The translations under genes and the position numbers were made by a program. A DNA stretch of 22,592 nt from UBA1738 sp045658645 (lineage in GTDB: Bacteria; Bacillota; Clostridia; UBA1381), in contig JAZOVJ010000046.1 in assembly GCA_045658645.1 (NCBI GenBank), forward strand, positions 1 through 22,592, written 5' to 3'. Each line of letters starts with the position of its first letter. The first letter of the stretch is position 1. The notes beneath the pieces were generated by a model, which saw only the letters and a list, made by a program, of their open reading frames with translations, did not search any database and had not been told where the DNA came from. Below, in pieces: positions 14,696-22,086 of the stretch.

Positions 14696-15841
14696 ATGAA
14701 TAGTTTTGATATTAAAACAAAGATATACTTCGGCGACAATGCCCTTGACAGATTAGAGCAACTTCCATATTCAAGAGTTCTGGTTATAACCGACCCGTTT
14801 ATCGAAAAAAGCGGGATGCTTCAGTCAGTAACTTACAGACTGAAAAACAGAGGTATTGACTTTGATGTGTTCACAGATGTTGTGCCTGACCCGCCGATTG
14901 AAAAAATCACAAAGGGTGTTGAAAAAGTTGGTGATTATGACCCTGATTGCATTATTGCAATCGGTGGCGGAAGCGCTCTTGATGAAGCAAAGGCAATCCG
15001 TGAATTTGCAATGAAAATTGTATCCAGAAGGGAAATTGCACTGATTGCTATTCCAACAACAAGCGGTACAGGAAGTGAGGTTACAAGCTTTGCTGTAGTG
15101 ACGGACAGAGAAAAGGGTATCAAGTATCCGCTCGTATCTGAAAGTATGCTGCCAACCGAGGCGATTTTGGATGCGGAGCTTGTTAAAAGTGTCCCTGCGA
15201 CAATTACTGCCGATACAGGAATGGACGTTTTGACACACGCACTGGAAGCGTATGTAAGCACCAACAATAACGAGTTTTCAAATGCTTTGGCAGAAAAAGC
15301 AATCGAAATCTGCGGAACATTCCTGTTGCGTTCCTACCTTGACAATAACGATACCCATGCAAGAAAGAAGATGCACGTTGCATCCTGCCTTGCGGGTCTT
15401 GCGTTCAACTCAGCATCTTTGGGACTAAACCACGGAATTGCCCACGCAATAGGTGCACAGTTCCACATTCCTCACGGAAGAGCGAACGCTATGGTGCTTC
15501 CGCATATAATAGAGTATAACTCTGAAATAAATAAACACTCAAAAAGCCGTCCTACATACCCTGCTTGTGTTAGAAAGTATGTGAATGCGGCAAAGCTTTT
15601 AGGTGTTTCTAACTTTAACGAAATCACAACCGTGAGGGCGCTTGTCAGCTATATTCAGTTCCTTATGAAAGAAATGAATATGCCCCTTTCTATTTCACAG
15701 TGCGGCGTAGATAGGGATGAGTATTTCAGGGCTATTGATAAAATGGCAGAAAGCGCAATAAACGATGCCTGCACTCCTACGAACCCAAGAGTGCCGACAA
15801 AGGCAGAGGTTATAGCTATCCTTGAGAAGATGTATGAATAG
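14696..15841 (+). CDS. Iron-containing alcohol dehydrogenase (PduQ-like)
   Basis: A 381-residue group III (iron-type) alcohol dehydrogenase. The NAD(P)-binding region has IAIGGGSALDEAKAI (GGGS at 90-93) and PTTSGTGSEVTSF. The four metal ligands of the family are present with the right spacing: Asp177 and His181 (GMDVLTHALE), His246 (LNHGIAH) and His260 (IPHGRAN). Members interconvert alcohols and aldehydes with NAD(P)H. Overall character is closest to 1-propanol dehydrogenase PduQ-like proteins, but no microcompartment gene is near and no targeting peptide is evident, so the substrate is unknown. AAGGAG precedes ATG. It sits in the same run as the M42 peptidases, 17 bases after copy 3 and 14 before the LOG-family gene. 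Confidence 0.92.
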   Translation: MNSFDIKTKIYFGDNALDRLEQLPYSRVLVITDPFIEKSGMLQSVTYRLKNRGIDFDVFTDVVPDPPIEKITKGVEKVGDYDPDCIIAIGGGSALDEAKAIREFAMKIVSRREIALIAIPTTSGTGSEVTSFAVVTDREKGIKYPLVSESMLPTEAILDAELVKSVPATITADTGMDVLTHALEAYVSTNNNEFSNALAEKAIEICGTFLLRSYLDNNDTHARKKMHVASCLAGLAFNSASLGLNHGIAHAIGAQFHIPHGRANAMVLPHIIEYNSEINKHSKSRPTYPACVRKYVNAAKLLGVSNFNEITTVRALVSYIQFLMKEMNMPLSISQCGVDRDEYFRAIDKMAESAINDACTPTNPRVPTKAEVIAILEKMYE

Positions 15842-15855
15842 GAAAGGATGATTTT

Positions 15856-16431
15856 ATGAATATTTGTATATACGGAGCATCAAGTAACATAATCGATAAG
15901 GTGTATATAGAAGAAACAGAAGAACTTGGCGAAAAACTTGCAAAACGTGGTCACGGACTTGTTTTTGGCGCAGGTGCTGAAGGTGTTATGGGTGCATCTG
16001 CACGAGGAGTAGAGCGTGGCGGTGGAAAAATTATCGGTATTGCACCGGGATTTTTCAATGTTGACGGTATGATTTTTGAAAACTGCACAGAGCTTATACG
16101 TCCGGATACAATGCGTGAGCGAAAAAAGATGCTTGAAGAAATGTCTGATGCTTTCATTATGGCACCGGGCGGTATCGGCACATTTGACGAGTTCTTTGAA
16201 ATTATTACACTAAAACAGCTTTCAAGACATACAAAGGCTATTGCAATTTTCAATGTTAATAACTATTTTGATGACCTTCTTGCTATGATGGAAAAGGGAA
16301 TTAAGGAAGAGTTCATTAAGGAAGAGTGTCGTGAGCTTTACAGGGTTTTTGATAATGCAGACGAAATGCTTGACTATATAGAGAATTACGTTGGCGTTGA
16401 TATGGATATTCTGAACTTTAAAAACATTTAA
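15856..16431 (+). CDS. TIGR00730 / LOG family Rossmann-fold protein
   Basis: A 191-residue protein of the LOG (LONELY GUY) / lysine decarboxylase-like family. The diagnostic PGGIGTFDE is at 104-112, preceded by MRERKKMLEE, the two parts of the nucleotide-monophosphate site; a GAGAEGVMGA turn lies at 38-47. Characterised members are 5'-monophosphate phosphoribohydrolases that release a base (for example cytokinin) from a ribonucleotide; despite older names they are not lysine decarboxylases. The physiological substrate in Clostridia is unknown. AAAGGATG lies ahead of ATG. It is the last gene of the run beginning at 8942 and is followed directly by a terminator. Confidence 0.92.
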   Translation: MNICIYGASSNIIDKVYIEETEELGEKLAKRGHGLVFGAGAEGVMGASARGVERGGGKIIGIAPGFFNVDGMIFENCTELIRPDTMRERKKMLEEMSDAFIMAPGGIGTFDEFFEIITLKQLSRHTKAIAIFNVNNYFDDLLAMMEKGIKEEFIKEECRELYRVFDNADEMLDYIENYVGVDMDILNFKNI

Positions 16432-16433
16432 AG

Positions 16434-16458
16434 AGTACTCCTTCGGGAGTATTTTTTT
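16434..16458 (+). terminator. Intrinsic terminator ending the nucleotidyltransferase-to-LOG run
   Basis: TACTCC (16436-16441) pairs with GGAGTA (16446-16451) around a stable TTCG loop, followed by seven T. It begins right after the LOG-gene stop. Confidence 0.88.
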
Positions 16459-16478
16459 GTGTAAAAAACAATTCTTTC

Positions 16479-16505
16479 TTGACAAATCCGGACTTTCTGT
16501 ATAAT
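16479..16505 (+). promoter_or_regulatory. Possible upstream promoter (P1) of arg operon
   Basis: TTGACA (16479-16484) and TATAAT (16500-16505) are both perfect, but the spacer is only 15 bases, which is short. A weak ArgR-like box begins three bases past the -10. Confidence 0.5.
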
Positions 16506-16507
16506 TA

Positions 16508-16521
16508 TTTATATTTATACC
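16508..16521 (+). promoter_or_regulatory. Weak ArgR-like box 1
   Basis: TTTATATTTATACC matches TGTATAWWTATRCA (derived from the two better boxes) at 12 of 14 positions. Its centre is exactly 30 bp before that of box 2, and it would cover the start point of P1. Confidence 0.4.
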
Positions 16522-16537
16522 AAAAAACATACAAAAA

Positions 16538-16551
16538 TGTATAAATATACA
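16538..16551 (+). promoter_or_regulatory. ArgR-like box 2 (near-perfect palindrome)
   Basis: TGTATAAATATACA is a perfect six-base inverted repeat around two A. Its form resembles ARG boxes (TGNATNNNNATNCA), the operators of the arginine repressor ArgR/AhrC, and it lies ahead of argC. Identification as ArgR sites is inference. Confidence 0.6.
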
Positions 16552-16610
16552 TATTTGTTTTATGAATTTTTACAAAAATGTTCAGGATAAAAAAAATACA
16601 CATAATATGC

Positions 16611-16639
16611 TTGACAAAATTTAAGTTTTATGGGATAAT
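16611..16639 (+). promoter_or_regulatory. Main promoter (P2) of arg operon
   Basis: TTGACA (16611-16616), 17 bases, and GATAAT (16634-16639). Transcription should begin near 16646, so the tandem repeat and box 3 lie in the leader immediately downstream. Confidence 0.8.
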
Positions 16640-16644
16640 AAATC

Positions 16645-16680
16645 GTATATTGATTTGTATGTTGATTTGTATATTTATGC
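16645..16680 (+). repeat. Three 12-base tandem units in the arg leader
   Basis: GTATATTGATTT (16645-16656), GTATGTTGATTT (16657-16668) and GTATATTTATGC (16669-16680) stand head to tail. The first two differ by one base; the third diverges at its end, where it forms box 3. Each unit contributes a TGTAT or GTAT half-site. Confidence 0.75.
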
Positions 16681-16681
16681 A
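16668..16681 (+). promoter_or_regulatory. ArgR-like box 3
   Basis: TGTATATTTATGCA fits the same pattern as box 2 (TGTATAWWTATRCA) and lies about 20 bases past the expected start of P2 and just before the argC ribosome binding site. Its centre is 130 bp from that of box 2, which would allow DNA looping. Confidence 0.6.
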
Positions 16682-16699
16682 AAATAAGAGGTGCGATTG

Positions 16700-17632
16700 A
16701 TGAAAAAGATATTTGTGGACGGAAGTGCCGGCACAACTGGTCTCAGAATTTTTGAAAGACTTGGAAAAAGAGACGATGTTGAGCTTATAACAATTCCGGA
16801 CGAATTAAGAAAAGATATAGATGCAAGATGTGAAGCAATTGAAAGTGCAGACGCTGCATTTTTATGCTTGCCGGATGACGCGGCAAGAGAAATTGTTGCA
16901 AAGGTGAAATCAGACAAGGTAAAGATTTTAGACACATCAACTGCTCACAGAACAAATCCTGAGTGGGCATACGGATTCCCTGAACTTTCAGAGGAGTTCA
17001 AGAAGAGCATCTGCGAAAAAAACAGAATTGCAGTTCCGGGATGCCATGCAAGCGGTTTTATCGCATTGGTTTATCCGCTTGTTAAGGCAGGCGTTTTGCC
17101 AAAGGATTACCCGATTGTATGCTACTCCGTGACAGGATATTCAGGCGGCGGAAAAAAGATGATTGCAGAGTATGAGGGCGATGATAAGGGTGAAGAGCTT
17201 TTCTCACCAAGACAATACGGACTTTCACAAAATCACAAGCATCTTCCGGAAATGAAAGAAATATGCGGACTTTTAGACAAGCCTGTATTTGCACCGATTG
17301 TAGATGATTTTTATAGCGGTATGGTAGTATCAGTTCCGCTGTTTTCAAAGCTTTTGAACGGTAAGCCTACTGCAAAAGATATACACGAAATTTTTGAAAA
17401 CCACTATAAAGGTCAGAAAGTTGTTGAGGTAATGCCGTTTGGAAAGGAAGGCTTTTTAGGAAGTAATAACCTTTCAGGAAAAGACGGACTTCAGATAGAA
17501 GTAACAGGAAATGACGAGAGAATTTTGATTGCTTCAAGATTTGATAATCTGGGAAAAGGCTCATCAGGTGCGGCAATACAGTGTATGAACTTGGCACTTG
17601 GCTTTGACGAAATTTTAGGACTTGACTTATAA
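16700..17632 (+). CDS. argC: N-acetyl-gamma-glutamyl-phosphate reductase (type 2)
   Basis: A 310-residue enzyme reducing N-acetylglutamyl phosphate to the semialdehyde with NADPH, the third step from glutamate to ornithine. Its length and opening (KIFVDGSAGTTGLRI) mark the shorter type 2 ArgC. Catalytic Cys115 sits in AVPGCHASGF, with Ser118 and Gly119 after it, and histidines 179/181 in QNHKHLPEM supply the base. The nucleotide-binding GSAGTTG is at 8-14. ATG at 16700 is chosen because AGAGGTG lies six bases before it; GTG 16691 and TTG 16697 are also in frame but overlap or touch that site. It is the first gene of the arg operon, behind likely ArgR operators; argJ follows after 14 bases. 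Confidence 0.95.
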   Translation: MKKIFVDGSAGTTGLRIFERLGKRDDVELITIPDELRKDIDARCEAIESADAAFLCLPDDAAREIVAKVKSDKVKILDTSTAHRTNPEWAYGFPELSEEFKKSICEKNRIAVPGCHASGFIALVYPLVKAGVLPKDYPIVCYSVTGYSGGGKKMIAEYEGDDKGEELFSPRQYGLSQNHKHLPEMKEICGLLDKPVFAPIVDDFYSGMVVSVPLFSKLLNGKPTAKDIHEIFENHYKGQKVVEVMPFGKEGFLGSNNLSGKDGLQIEVTGNDERILIASRFDNLGKGSSGAAIQCMNLALGFDEILGLDL

Positions 17633-17646
17633 GGAAGGAAAATACT

Positions 17647-18861
17647 ATGAAGATAATAAGCGGCGGCGTGTGTGCGGCAAAGGGATTTTCTGCTGCAGGT
17701 ATTCACGCAGGCATTCGTAAAAACAAAGACAAAATGGATTTGGCTCTGATTGTAAGCTCTCATCCTGCAACAACCGTAGGTTGCTATACGCAAAATCTGG
17801 TTAAGGGTGCGCCAATCTGGGTTACAAAGAAGAATATAGAAAACGGTATCGCAAGAGCCATTGTGTGTAACAGTGGAAACGCCAACACCTGTAACAGTGA
17901 CGGTATTGAGGTTGCAGAAAAGATGTGCCGTATTGTTGCTGATAACACAGATGTTAAGGCTGAGGATGTTGTTGTTGCGTCAACAGGTGTAATCGGTCAG
18001 CCTTTAGACACAACACCGATTGAAAATGCAATGCCTGAGCTTGCAAAAAAGCTTAGTGTAAAAGGCGGTAATGATGCGGCAACTGCGATTATGACAACCG
18101 ATACGGTTGAAAAGGAAGTTGCATTTGAATTTGAGATTGATAAAAAAGTTTGTCACATCGGCGGTATTGCCAAGGGGTCAGGTATGATTCATCCCAATAT
18201 GGCAACAATGCTTGTATTCGTAACAACTGACGTAGCTATAACACAACAAATGCTTCAGAAGGCACTTTCGAATGATGTTAAAAACACATTTAATATGATA
18301 AGCGTTGATGGTGACACATCAACGAATGATATGGTTGTTGTCCTTGCAAACGCTCAGGCTGAGAATAATGTAATTGATAAGGCTGGCGATGACTTTGATG
18401 CATTCTGTGAAGCTCTGAATCAGGTAACCACAACTCTTTGCAAGAAGATTGCGAAGGATGGCGAGGGTGCAACAAAGCTTTTAGAATGTAAAACAAGCGG
18501 TGCAAAGACCGATATTGATGCCAAAACTGTTGCAAAAAGCGTTATTACATCAACGCTGTTTAAAGCTGCAATGTTCGGCGCAGATGCAAACTGGGGTCGT
18601 GTACTTTGTGCAATCGGTTACTCAGGTGCAAATGTGGACGTGACCAAAATTGACGTGGCATTTGAATCCAAAAAGGGAAGAATTGAGGTTTGCAAAATGG
18701 GAAGCGGAATCGACTTCTCCGAAGAAGTTGCAAAAGAAATCCTTTTGGAAGACGAGATTGTAATTGATGTGAACTTAAATGACGGTGAATATTTTGCAAC
18801 TGCATGGGGCTGCGACTTAACATACGATTACGTAAAAATTAACGGCGACTACCGTACTTGA
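17647..18861 (+). CDS. argJ: Glutamate N-acetyltransferase / ornithine acetyltransferase
   Basis: A 404-residue ArgJ, which moves the acetyl group from N-acetylornithine to glutamate and so makes the pathway cyclic. Bifunctional members can also use acetyl-CoA. The autocleavage site is visible in KGSGMIHPNMATML: the chain should be cut between Ala186 and Thr187, leaving Thr187 as the nucleophile at the start of the beta subunit. STGVIGQPL at 112-120 forms part of the oxyanion and active-site region, and SVDGDTSTND follows at 219-228. The end (NGDYRT) matches the usual C-terminus. No argA is needed if it is bifunctional, which cannot be settled here. AGGAAGG precedes ATG. argB begins 15 bases after the stop. 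Confidence 0.96.
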   Translation: MKIISGGVCAAKGFSAAGIHAGIRKNKDKMDLALIVSSHPATTVGCYTQNLVKGAPIWVTKKNIENGIARAIVCNSGNANTCNSDGIEVAEKMCRIVADNTDVKAEDVVVASTGVIGQPLDTTPIENAMPELAKKLSVKGGNDAATAIMTTDTVEKEVAFEFEIDKKVCHIGGIAKGSGMIHPNMATMLVFVTTDVAITQQMLQKALSNDVKNTFNMISVDGDTSTNDMVVVLANAQAENNVIDKAGDDFDAFCEALNQVTTTLCKKIAKDGEGATKLLECKTSGAKTDIDAKTVAKSVITSTLFKAAMFGADANWGRVLCAIGYSGANVDVTKIDVAFESKKGRIEVCKMGSGIDFSEEVAKEILLEDEIVIDVNLNDGEYFATAWGCDLTYDYVKINGDYRT

Positions 18862-18876
18862 TTAGGAGATAGGAAA

Positions 18877-19728
18877 ATGAAGATAGAGAATAAAGACCGT
18901 GCAAAAATTTTGATAGAAGCACTTCCTTATATACAGAACTACTACAACAAAATTGTTGTGGTGAAATATGGCGGAAATGCTATGATTAACGAAGAACTGA
19001 AAAATGCGGTTATGGGAGATATCGTACTTCTGTCACTAATCGGTATCAAGGTTGTTTTAATCCACGGAGGCGGACCTGAAATTACAGGTATGCTTGATAA
19101 GGTGGGTAAGAAAACTGAGTTTGTTGACGGACTTCGTGTTACAGACAGGGAAACTGTTGATATTTGCCAGATGGTATTGTCAGGAAAGATAAATAAGGGT
19201 CTTGTAAACCTTATTCAGAATATGGGCGGAAAGGCTATGGGCCTTTGCGGTTGTGACGGACACATTATTGAGGCGGAAATGCTTGACGAAAAGCTTGGCT
19301 ATGTTGGTAAGATTACAGATGTAGACGTTCAGCCTATTTTAGACGTTCTGGAAAAGGGATATATTCCGGTAATCTCAACAGTCGGTTGCGATAAGGAAGG
19401 TAATATCTATAACATAAACGCAGATACAGCGGCTTCAAAGATTGCGGGAATGCTAAAGGCGGAAAGCCTTATTTCAATGACAGATATAAGAGGTCTGCTT
19501 CGTGATAAGGATGACGAAGAATCTCTTATTCCTGTAGTAAATGTTTCAGAAGCACCACAGCTTATGAGTGACGGCATAATTTCGGGCGGAATGATTCCAA
19601 AGGTGGATTGTTGTATCGAAGCGGTTCGCCAGGGCGTTAACAAGGTATTTATGATTGACGGACGTGTTCCGCATTCAATTTTACTTGAAGTTCTGACCGA
19701 TGAAGGTATAGGAACTATGTTTATTTAA
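18877..19728 (+). CDS. argB: Acetylglutamate kinase
   Basis: A 283-residue amino-acid kinase that phosphorylates N-acetylglutamate. ATP-site Lys30 with GGNAM, HGGGPEI at 63-69 for substrate, and NADTAASKIA in the C-terminal half are present. About 25 residues precede the kinase core (ALPYIQNYYNK): this N-terminal helix is typical of hexameric, arginine-inhibited enzymes such as those of Thermotoga and Pseudomonas, and is absent from the short E. coli form. Because ArgJ makes the pathway cyclic, ArgB would be the natural point of feedback by arginine; this is inference. AGGAGATAGG precedes ATG. A 141-base gap with a stem-loop separates it from argD. Confidence 0.96.
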   Translation: MKIENKDRAKILIEALPYIQNYYNKIVVVKYGGNAMINEELKNAVMGDIVLLSLIGIKVVLIHGGGPEITGMLDKVGKKTEFVDGLRVTDRETVDICQMVLSGKINKGLVNLIQNMGGKAMGLCGCDGHIIEAEMLDEKLGYVGKITDVDVQPILDVLEKGYIPVISTVGCDKEGNIYNINADTAASKIAGMLKAESLISMTDIRGLLRDKDDEESLIPVVNVSEAPQLMSDGIISGGMIPKVDCCIEAVRQGVNKVFMIDGRVPHSILLEVLTDEGIGTMFI

Positions 19729-19761
19729 GAGAAACGGCAATTTTTTGTATCTTACCATTTT

Positions 19762-19801
19762 TTGCAAGAGTCAGTACACTCGTATAGTACTCTTACTGCA
19801 A
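19762..19801 (+). other. Stem-loop in the argB-argD gap
   Basis: TTGC and AAGAGT (19762-19771) pair with ACTCTT (19789-19794) and GCAA (19798-19801), leaving a three-base bulge and a 17-base loop. A TTTTTT run stands before the stem (19741-19746), not after it, so it is not an intrinsic terminator. The rest of the 19729-19869 gap holds repeated TGCAA and ACGGCAAT words and no convincing promoter. It may set mRNA stability or argD expression. Confidence 0.45.
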
Positions 19802-19869
19802 GACGGCAATCTGCAAAACTTCATCTCGTTTCTAAAGATAACTTTTGAATTTGATTGAAAGGCAATATT

Positions 19870-21027
19870 ATGAATATAAAAGAGCTTGATAAAGCTTATG
19901 TGGCAAATACATACGCGCGTTTTGACGCTGTAATAACCAAAGGTAAAGGAAGTATCCTTTACGGCGAAAACGGCGAAGAATACATAGACTTTGGCAGCGG
20001 AATAGGTACGAACGCCTTTGGTGCGGCAGACGATGTGTGGAAAGAGGCTGTAATTGACCAGCTTAATAAAATTCAGCATACATCAAACCTGTACTACACC
20101 GAAAACGGCGCAATTTTAGCCGAAATGCTTTGTAAAAGAACAGGGATGAAAAAGGTTTTCTTCTCAAATTCCGGCGCTGAATCAAATGAATGCGCCATTA
20201 AGATTGCAAGAAAATACGGAACAGACCAGAATCCTGATAAAAATGTTATAATTACACTTTTAAACAGTTTTCACGGACGAACAATAACAACGCTTGCGGC
20301 AACCGGTCAGGACAAGTTCCATAACAATTTTACGCCGTTTACAGAAGGTTTTTGTTATGTCCCGGCAAATGACATAGATGCGCTTAATAATGCAATTGGC
20401 GACAATGTTGTGGCAATTATGATTGAAACTGTGCAGGGTGAAGGCGGGGTTAATGTTTTAGATAAGGATTTCCTTGAGGCTATAGAAAAAATAACTACCG
20501 AAAAGGATATTCTTCTGATAATTGACGAGGTACAGACAGGTAACGGACGTTGTGGAGAGCTTTATTCCTATATGGGATTGGGCTTGACACCGGACATTGT
20601 GTCAACGGCAAAAGGTCTTGCCGGCGGACTCCCTATGGGCGCAACAATGCTTGGGGAAAAGGTTGAAAGCACATTATCATACGGCGACCACGGCTCAACA
20701 TTTGGAGCAAACCCTGTTTGTGCGGCAGCGGCAATCAGTAACATAAAAAGACTTGATGATAAGTTTCTTTTTGAAGTAAAGGAAAAAAGTGCTTATTTGA
20801 TAAGTGAACTTAAGAAAATTAAAGGTGTTAAATCGGTAAGCGGTATGGGACTTATGCTTGGAATAGAAACCGATAAACCGGCAGGGGATATTGCAAAAGA
20901 ATGTTTAGGAAAAGGACTTTTGGTGCTAACTGCAAAAACAAAGGTACGACTTTTGCCGCCGCTTAACATAACAAAAGACGAACTGGACCGCGGACTTGAA
21001 ATTTTAAAGGAGGTAATTAGCGGATGA
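19870..21027 (+). CDS. argD: Acetylornithine aminotransferase
   Basis: A 385-residue class III aminotransferase using pyridoxal phosphate to convert N-acetylglutamate semialdehyde to N-acetylornithine. SGAES at 101-105 binds the cofactor phosphate, Asp219 (IIDEVQTG) pairs with the pyridine nitrogen, and Lys248 (STAKGLAGGLPMGA) forms the Schiff base. NSFHGRT at 132-138 is also typical. Position in the arg operon supports ArgD over other class III enzymes. ATG at 19870 is preferred because GAAAGG lies seven bases before it; the in-frame TTG at 19855 has no such site. Its stop overlaps argF by four bases (ATGA). Confidence 0.95.
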   Translation: MNIKELDKAYVANTYARFDAVITKGKGSILYGENGEEYIDFGSGIGTNAFGAADDVWKEAVIDQLNKIQHTSNLYYTENGAILAEMLCKRTGMKKVFFSNSGAESNECAIKIARKYGTDQNPDKNVIITLLNSFHGRTITTLAATGQDKFHNNFTPFTEGFCYVPANDIDALNNAIGDNVVAIMIETVQGEGGVNVLDKDFLEAIEKITTEKDILLIIDEVQTGNGRCGELYSYMGLGLTPDIVSTAKGLAGGLPMGATMLGEKVESTLSYGDHGSTFGANPVCAAAAISNIKRLDDKFLFEVKEKSAYLISELKKIKGVKSVSGMGLMLGIETDKPAGDIAKECLGKGLLVLTAKTKVRLLPPLNITKDELDRGLEILKEVISG

Positions 21028-21929
21028 AACATTTACTAAAACTATCAGACCTTACAAGCGAAGAAATTATTGAAATTTTAAACTTGGCAGACCAGCTTAA
21101 ATATGAGAAGAAGAACGGAATTGAACATAAGCATCTGGCAGGGAAATCTCTTGGTATGATTTTTGAAAAATCATCAACAAGAACAAGAGTTTCCTTTGAG
21201 GTGGGTATGTATGAGCTGGGCGGAAATCCGATGTTTTTAAGCTCAAATGACCTGCAGATAGGCCGAGGCGAGCCTGTTGAAGATACAGCAAGAGTTCTTT
21301 CAAGATTTGTTGACGGTATTATGATAAGAACTTTCGCACAAAAGGAAGTTGAAGATTTGGCAAAATACGGAAGTATTCCAATTATAAACGGACTTACAGA
21401 CTATGCACATCCGTGTCAGGTTTTAGCAGACCTTTTAACAATACGTGAACACAAGGGTAAGCTTGCGGGCTTAAAGCTTTGCTTTATCGGTGACGGAAAC
21501 AATATGGCGAACTCTCTGATTGTTGGATGTATCAAATGCGGAATGAGTGTTGCTATCGCCTGCCCGAAAACAAACCAGCCGGACAGCGAAATTATGGCAT
21601 GGGCTAAAGAAAACGGCGATTTTGTTTGCACAGACGATATTGAAGCAGCAGTTAGCGGTGCAGACGTTGTTTATACAGATGTCTGGGCGTCTATGGGACA
21701 GGAAGCAGAAGCAGAAGAAAGAAAGAAAATCTTTGCAGGCTTCCAGGTAAACGAAAAGTTTATGGCGCTTGCAAATGAGGGAGCTATGGTGCTTCACTGC
21801 CTGCCTGCACACAGAGGTGAGGAAATAACTGCCGAAACCTTTGAAAAGCACGCAGACGAAATTTTTGATGAGGCAGAAAACAGATTGCACGCTCAAAAAG
21901 CCGTACTTGTACTGTTAATGAAAGACTGA
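21024..21929 (+). CDS. argF: Ornithine carbamoyltransferase
   Basis: A 301-residue transcarbamoylase making citrulline from ornithine and carbamoyl phosphate. The phosphate-binding STRTR is at 51-55, HPCQ at 129-132 and DVWASMG at 219-225, the ornithine-binding motif that separates it from aspartate carbamoyltransferase. HCLPAHRG at 258-265 carries the catalytic Cys259. These identify the anabolic-type OTCase fold; its operon partners argCJBD indicate biosynthesis rather than arginine breakdown. AGGAGG lies inside the end of argD, so the two are probably translationally coupled. The genes argG, argH and carAB, needed to complete arginine, are not in this window. A terminator follows. Confidence 0.97.
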   Translation: MKHLLKLSDLTSEEIIEILNLADQLKYEKKNGIEHKHLAGKSLGMIFEKSSTRTRVSFEVGMYELGGNPMFLSSNDLQIGRGEPVEDTARVLSRFVDGIMIRTFAQKEVEDLAKYGSIPIINGLTDYAHPCQVLADLLTIREHKGKLAGLKLCFIGDGNNMANSLIVGCIKCGMSVAIACPKTNQPDSEIMAWAKENGDFVCTDDIEAAVSGADVVYTDVWASMGQEAEAEERKKIFAGFQVNEKFMALANEGAMVLHCLPAHRGEEITAETFEKHADEIFDEAENRLHAQKAVLVLLMKD

Positions 21930-21931
21930 TT

Positions 21932-21968
21932 AAAAAATGCTTAAACCCTGTCGTTTAAGCATTTTTTT
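21932..21968 (+). terminator. Intrinsic terminator of the arg operon
   Basis: AAAATGCTTAAAC (21934-21946) pairs perfectly with GTTTAAGCATTTT (21953-21965) around CCTGTC, with the T-run reaching 21968. Confidence 0.93.
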
Positions 21969-22025
21969 GTGGCTTTAATACGGAAAAAATATTTCTAAAA
22001 TTCTTAAATTATTTTAAAAAAATAC

Positions 22026-22054
22026 TTGACTTTTCAAATAATACGTGCTATAAT
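22026..22054 (+). promoter_or_regulatory. Promoter of tRNA-Leu
   Basis: TTGACT (22026-22031), 17 bases, then TATAAT (22049-22054) with an extended -10 TG at 22046-22047. The GTGCTATAATAAC around the -10 is identical to that of the tRNA-Ser promoter. Confidence 0.88.
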
Positions 22055-22060
22055 AACGAA

Positions 22061-22081
22061 GTGCTCTTGAGAGAGTAGCAC
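22061..22081 (+). other. Leader hairpin ahead of tRNA-Leu
   Basis: GTGCT (22061-22065) can pair with AGCAC (22077-22081), so the tRNA-Leu transcript probably begins with a small hairpin six bases before the mature 5' end. It could influence 5' processing; evidence is limited to the pairing. Confidence 0.4.
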
Positions 22082-22086
22082 AAAAC

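Noticed and set aside
16432..16699. Riboswitch or T-box leader ahead of argC
   Set aside because: No T-box sequence, specifier stem or terminator/antiterminator pair is visible; palindromic DNA boxes and promoters explain the region better.
19731..19746. T-run after argB as a terminator
   Set aside because: TTTTTT at 19741-19746 has no stable stem directly before it; argD and argF most likely stay in the same operon.
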